NCBI GenBank assembly: GCA_024138025.1
Contig: JAMXBD010002473.1
Location: 124,001-188,000, forward strand
Source of the DNA: Combretum micranthum
Taxonomy: Eukaryota > Streptophyta > Magnoliopsida > Myrtales > Combretaceae
Length of the DNA stretch: 64,000 nucleotides
Reading direction: 5' to 3'
Shown piece by piece: positions 59,280 through 64,000 of this stretch. Positions within the stretch are counted from its first letter, which is position 1. Each line of letters opens with the position of its first letter. A program made the translations under genes and the position numbers. The notes beneath the pieces are model-generated. The model was not told the DNA's origin and ran no database searches. It saw only the letters and a program-made list of their open reading frames with translations.

Positions 59280-60122
59280 GGAATTGGTGGGTTTGCATCA
59301 GGCCATGGTGACACTCCCCCAACCCAAGTCACGGAGTGTGTAAATCCGTACCATATATGATCTAACTAGTTAATCATATATGTTTGTTCATGTGGTTGTT
59401 GCATTGCATTTGCTTGTTATTAATTATTTGATAATTATCCTTAGAAGTGTAATATGAGGGAGTCTCACTCAACTGGATGTAGCTGACTCCCCTATAGTCT
59501 ACTTTTGCAGGTCACTCAAAGCTAGGCATTAGATAGGATTAAGTACAGAGTGTGTCCAATTTCAAGTTCCATTAATTAGATAGAAGATCATACTATGATA
59601 GGTTAAACCTAGCTTGAGAGATGAAACCTAAAACTAGAATTTTCTTAAATCAAATCTAGTTGATATATCTTTTAGACCTAAGTTTACCTTGTCTTGTCTT
59701 TTTGGTAAGGTATCTGATTCTCTATGGTTTCTTTGGTTTGTGAAATATCAGTATCCAAAACTATTTTCATAATAATTTAATATCTATGTATAACATAGTG
59801 AAAGAATAATTAATTAGAGTCTTGTAAACTCTGACTTAAAAGGGGGTCATCATATTATGGTTGCACAAGTGATATGAGGATTGTAAAGCAATCCTACAGG
59901 CATCCTGTTTGGATCATGACAATTATTACCTTCAAAATTTTCTTTAAGCTTATCCCACACTTCCTTTAGTGACTCATAAGCCATTATGCTTGTGAAAATC
60001 TCCTCTGATATAGCTAAATGTGACGTAAGATGGAAAGCATAAAGATAACAGAAACCAATAACAATTATTGATTTCAAAGTCAAGATGTAAAAGATTGCAA
60101 CTTTACTGAGAAATGCTCTCAA

Positions 60123-60255
60123 CTAGGGTTCCAAATATGATAAAAATGTTCTCTATATCTATAAACTAGGGTTTCAAGGCTATATATATGATTACACAAC
60201 CCTAAAAACGAAATAAAAGACATAAAGTCAATAAAAAGCAAAGCTGGCAACTTTT
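60123..60255. other. junction of the copia relic and the Ty3-gypsy relic
   Basis: Short AT-rich stretch with two similar actagggtttc/actagggttcc words. No boundary motif was recognised. Confidence 0.35.
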
Positions 60256-61249
60256 CGTGTGGCCTACTTTCTACGCCCACCAAATGGCCTGCGACCTTCG
60301 CAGTATGTCGGCACTTAGGTACTGGCTTGGATTGGCTCCATCAAGGTTAGCCATTAAGGCGGCAGCTTTGTTCTTTGGCCTCTTGATTTGCATCTTGGAC
60401 ATCTCCAACTTATCCAAAAATGTGTCGGCTATCTCATTTGCATCATTCTTTACCGCCTGTAAAGAACTCGACCTCGAGTTCTCATTTAGATACAAAGGCA
60501 CATCATCAAGATGGAAAAGAAATAAATCAACAACATTGAACGTCTTTGAGATTCCCATATTGTCGGGAAGTCCAACTACATATGCATTGTCGTTGATCTT
60601 CCTCACTATTTTATATAGCCCATACTTTCATGGTTGCAATTTGTTGTACTTCCTGATTGGAAATCGCTCCTCAACTAATCTCCTACTGAAAATAACTTAT
60701 GCCTTCGATACTTGTCTGCACTTGCTTTGTACTTGGCATTGGCCTTCTCAATATTTTCTTTAAATTCAGCTGTAGTGGTTTGCTAATTTTCTACCATATG
60801 CTTAGTTGATGTATTGAACTCAAGTGATCTTGGTAACTTCACCAAATCCATGACATGTTGTGGTGTCTTGGTGTAGACAATAGAAAAGAGATCTCCCAGT
60901 GGTTTTGTGGACTGAACTGATGTAGGCGAACTCTACTTAGGCAAGGGATAAGTCATACATCTTTGGCTTCTCTCCACAAATGATTCTAATCATGTTTCTA
61001 AGGGTCCCATTGGTCACCTCGGTTTGTCCGTCCATCTATGGATGAGCTGTGCTGCTATAGTTCAATAATGAGTCAACATAAACCAGAGTGTTTTCTAGAA
61101 ATAGCTCAAAGATTTAGTGTCCCTGTCTGATGTAATGGACTTTGGGACCCCATGTAGTCGTACTACTTCTTTGAAGAACAACCTGGCAATAGCTTGAGCA
61201 TCAACAATCTTCCTACATGGAATGAAATAGGCCATCTTAGAAAACCTTT

Positions 61250-61844
61250 TGTTAGGGTGCAAGTGTGAGAATCCCACATGGGAAATATGGGACTCATGTC
61301 AAGAGTTTATAAGAGAGAAGACCCATTAACCCATTGCCTTAAGGTTTTGGGTTATAGGTGTTGTCTAAAGCTCATTTTTGTTATCCTTCATAAAGCCCAT
61401 TGGATTTCTCCCCATTGAAGGCATACTCCAAACCCCTAACAATTGGTATCAGAGCCAATGGTTCGGCTGGGAATCTCCCATGGTTAGCCCACCACGTGGA
61501 AAGAAGAGCTTTGTGGTATGACTCGTTCGTGAAACCCATGGTGAGTAGGTGGGACCACTCACAAAACGGGTATAGTGGAGTCAGTTTGACAAGCTCTTGT
61601 TGAGGGGGAATATGGTCTATCGCATTATGGAGACTCATACTTGAGGGAGAGATTGTTAGGGTACAAGTGTGAGAATCTCACATGGGAAATATGGGACTTA
61701 TGTGAAGAGTTTATCAGAGGGAAGACTTATTAACCCATTGCCTTAAGGTTTTGGGTTATAGATGGTGTCTAAAGCTCATTTGTATATCCTTCATAAAGCC
61801 CATTGGATTTCTCCCCATTGAAGGCATACTCCAGATCCCTAACA
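61250..61844 (+). mobile_element. TRIM (terminal-repeat retrotransposon in miniature)
   Basis: A 595-base element with direct repeats at 61250-61441 (192 bases) and 61654-61844 (191 bases), both TGTTAGGG...CCCTAACA or close to it. Directly after the first repeat is ATTGGTATCAGAGCC, the primer site for initiator tRNA-Met (61444-61455). Directly before the second is the purine-rich GAGGGAGAGA (61643-61652). The 212-base interior has no coding capacity. It sits in the integrase text of the gypsy relic: KRFSKMAYF lies to the left and, after removal, DLVFVVV joins from the right. The target duplication is not clean (CCTTT versus CCTGC). Confidence 0.88.
61444..61455 (+). other. primer-binding site of the TRIM, initiator tRNA-Met type
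   Basis: TGGTATCAGAGC, two bases after the end of the left terminal repeat. It is the same 12-mer as in the Tekay-like and Sirevirus elements, but here on the plus strand, which sets the orientation of the TRIM. Confidence 0.92.
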
Positions 61845-64000
61845 CCTGCCTACAACAACAAAAACTAAGTCAGCACCTCATTGGGTATGAGTTAGACCCA
61901 AAATAAAGTCCATGGACAAGTCTTCCCAGATGTTCTCAGGTACCAGTAAGGGAATATATAGTCCAGTGTTTTGAGACAAGCCTTAGGATGTTTGACATAT
62001 GTAACACCTCGGCATAATCTTCCCCACAACTCTCTTCAACTAGGGCCAATAATACATCTCAACCATTGCAACAATAGTTTTATCTCTCCCAAGATGCCCT
62101 GCCAATCCCCCTCCATGTAGATCCATAATTAATTTTTCTCTAATTGATGATTCAGGGATGCATAGCTGGTTACCTTTCATCAAATAACCCTCATATATGT
62201 GATACTCATCACAAGGCTCCCTGATACTACACTTTTCCCAGATCTCCTTAAAATCAAGATCTCCTATGTAAAGTTCTTTCACATGCTCAAATCCCAAACC
62301 TTAACACTCATCATAGCCAACACTTTAGCCCTCCTACTTAAGGCATTAATAACTTTATTTTGAGTTATAGATTTGTGCATTAGTTTAAAGCGAAACCTTT
62401 GCAGAAACTGGATCCATCTGGCATGCATATCCTTGTTGATCCTAATTTGATTATTCAAATGTTCTAGAGCTACACAATTGAGTATAGCGCAAACTCCTTC
62501 CCTACAAGTGTGCTCCCACACTCTCAAAACGCTCACAACCAAATAGAATTCCTTGTCATATGTAGACCAATTCCTCCTTGCTTCACATAACTTTTCACTA
62601 TAGAAAGCAACGGGCCTCTTCTCTTGTGATGGCACAGCCCCTACTCCTACTCCACTAGCATCACAGTCTACCTCAAAGAGTTTCACCAAATCAAGTAGCA
62701 CTAACACATGAGCACTATATAACTTCTCCTTCAGCATAGCAAAACCAACCTCAACTTCCTATCCTTATTAAAACTTCCCTTTCTTTAGGCACTCAGTCAA
62801 AGGAGCAGTAATGGTACTGAAGTGTCTAATAAACCTCCTGTAAAAACTCGCTAAACCTAAGAAACTTCTCAACTCTGTCATAGTCTTAAGAGTAGGCTAC
62901 TCTCTTATAGATCTCACCTTTTCATTATCTACCATGATCTCTTCACTATTAATGATAAAACCTAGAAACAACAGCCTTTTTCACCATAAAAACACACTTT
63001 TTCATATTTGCATATGATTTATTTTCCAACAACATAGTCATAACACTCCTAAGATGCTCTATGTGCTCTTCTTTAGACTTACTATAAATCATGATATCGT
63101 CAAAATAAACTACAATAAAATTGTCCAATAAAAGGTTTTAGTACCTAATTTATAAAATGCATGAACGTACTGGGAGCGTTGCTGAGGCCAAAGGGCATGA
63201 CCATCCACTCATAGAGCCCATCTTTTGTCTTGAAGGTTGTCTTCCATTCATCTCCAAGCTTAATCTGATCTAGTGATAGCCACTCCTTAGATCTACCTTG
63301 GAAAATACAACTGCTCCACTCAATCTATTTAGCATGTCCTCTAGACGAGGAATTGGGAATTTATACCCAATTGTGATCTTGTTGATAGCTCTACTATCAA
63401 CATACATCCGCCAAATGCCATCCTTCTTAGGTGTAAGCAATGCAGCCACAACACAATGACTCAAGTTGTCCTTAATAAAGCTCTTTTGTATCAGCTCATG
63501 TACCTTTTCCTGCAAGATTGTTGTTTCTTTAAGACTCATCCTATATTGTGGCAAGTTTGGTAAGCTAGCTCCAGGTACTAAATCAATCTGGTGTTTGATA
63601 TCTTTCAAAGATGGTAATCCCTCTAGCAAGTCTTCAGGCACCACTTCCTTAAATTCTTTCAACTCTTCGTTCACACACTCTAGCACCTCAATACTATACT
63701 CCTCCTCTACCTTCATAATATTCTTTACAACTAATGCATGTACCATCCTAGACTCCTTAATAGTCTCCTCCATCTCCTTTCCTAATTGAGTAATGGTTGG
63801 GAAGGATCGTTTCTCAGCCTTAGCTGCATTAGAATAACTTGCCACCTTAAAGGGTAGCAAGGTGTACTTCACACACCCTGTCTCTAGCCTATACAAGTTC
63901 TTCTTCTCGCCATGCTATGCATTCACATCGTATTGCCAGGGTCGTCCAAACAGCATATGACAAGCAATTATATCTATAATGTCACAGTAGACCTCATCCT

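Larger units (their letters stand above)
54981..59921 (+). repeat. giant solo LTR 3 (4.9 kb) inside the copia gag relic
   Basis: It begins TGTAAGCCC and ends GGATCATGACA. The left flank is ATTAC (54976-54980), and ATTAC recurs at 59925-59929, three bases past the end, so the target duplication is slightly offset. Removing it rejoins the gag text. The section around 58845-58930 aligns with 27690-27780 of solo LTR 1. An acceptor-like block at 59463-59511 ends TTTTGCAGG. Stem-loops lie at 59085-59279. The interior is AT-rich, with the microsatellites noted separately. Sense is probably plus. Confidence 0.75.
54360..60122 (-). pseudogene. Ty1-copia gag relic, split by a solo LTR
   Basis: The N-terminal part (60122-59925) has HLAISEEIFTSIMAYESLKEVWDKLKENFEG in pieces, the copia gag core. 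The text resumes at 54980 with TRLMQILNLKREL, a VKEYSSKLMSIVNQIRL stretch, RIVEKLLVSYESKISSL and DLSKITVVELTSALQ over several frames. Two zinc-knuckle-like motifs follow: VCKKLGHQEEDC (preceded by a stop) and CFKCKRFGHCRKIC, near 54490-54620. Instead of protease and integrase, the sequence then runs within about 150 bases to a polypurine-like stretch and LTR-like sequence. The relic is therefore a gag-only copia, either by deletion or as a non-autonomous family. Confidence 0.75.
60256..64000 (-). pseudogene. Ty3-gypsy polyprotein relic (protease to integrase), cut by the window edge
   Basis: The minus-strand order is preserved. The protease end near 63910-64000 has DIIACHMLFGRPWQYD. The RT N-terminus (63896-63270) has EFKEVVPEDLLEGLPSLKDI, WRMYVDSRAINKIT and [12 protein letters not shown]. 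The RT catalytic YFDDIMIYSK lies near 63075-63110. RNase H (62737-62279) has VDCDASGVGVGAV and FYSEKLCEARRNWSTYDKEF. The integrase zinc region (62297-62040) has [13 protein letters not shown]. The core has [14 protein letters not shown] and [13 protein letters not shown] (61277-61095), and the C-terminus has RKINDNAYVVGLPDNMGISKTFNVVDL (60606-60271, shown with its two halves continuous). Stops and shifts occur throughout. A TRIM interrupts the integrase. Gag and the LTRs lie outside or are lost. The copy is old, and differs from the Tekay-like element. Confidence 0.85.

Noticed and set aside
61250..61844. Cassandra-type TRIM carrying a 5S rRNA-like LTR
   Set aside because: No 5S internal promoter blocks were recognised in the LTRs.
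1..64000. tRNA, rRNA or other structured RNA genes
   Set aside because: The tRNA-Met-like 12-mers are primer sites at LTR edges; no full cloverleaf or rRNA segment was recognised by eye.

Overview
This is plant nuclear DNA, most likely from a eudicot. The species cannot be named from the sequence. The evidence is an NBS-LRR resistance-gene relic, a plant-type L-asparaginase relic, a chromodomain-bearing Tekay/Del Ty3-gypsy element, a Sirevirus (Ty1-copia), a TRIM, and primer sites matching plant initiator tRNA-Met. No intact host gene was found. From about 8.4 kb to the right edge the window is mostly nested retrotransposons, and the host genes seen are dead fragments.

Layout: 1-4.9 kb is AT-rich intergenic DNA with a dispersed repeat at 2.19-2.64 and 3.06-3.44 kb. 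4.94-6.97 kb is a CC-NBS-LRR-type pseudogene without its P-loop half. 8375-18866 is a complete but frameshifted Tekay-like Ty3-gypsy element on the minus strand (2.8 kb LTRs, TSD ATATT). 19143-22134 is an internally deleted Ty3-gypsy element (TSD GATCT) inserted in another copy of the dispersed repeat. About 22.33-22.96 kb is a LINE 3' end with a poly(A) tract. 24551-28826 is a 4.3 kb solo LTR. About 28.8-30.1 kb holds further LTR-like debris. 30129-46632 is a 5.6 kb solo LTR (TSD GTTAG) split by a Sirevirus at 33114-43995. 48294-53146 is an apparently intronless L-asparaginase pseudogene split by a 3.9 kb solo LTR. About 53.9-60.1 kb is a gag-only copia relic split by a 4.9 kb solo LTR. 60.26-64 kb is a decayed Ty3-gypsy polyprotein split by a TRIM at 61250-61844.

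The Tekay-like LTRs and at least three of the giant solo LTRs share a layout. A cluster of stem-loops lies upstream of a conserved block that ends in an intron-acceptor-like CAGG. In the Tekay LTR and the 30-46 kb LTR the stem-loops form tandem series. The loop is nearly constant, while the two stem arms change from unit to unit and stay complementary. The Tekay LTR also carries GC-rich odd palindromes built on a CGCCGGCGG-type core whose arms vary in the same compensated way. This compensated variation is the most unusual structure in the window.

Caution: within each of the two young elements the paired LTRs appear to differ mainly by single-base indels, and their reading frames break by one-base shifts, several of them in homopolymers. 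Some breaks may therefore be assembly errors. The asparaginase, NBS-LRR and 60-64 kb gypsy relics carry independent decay and look genuinely dead.
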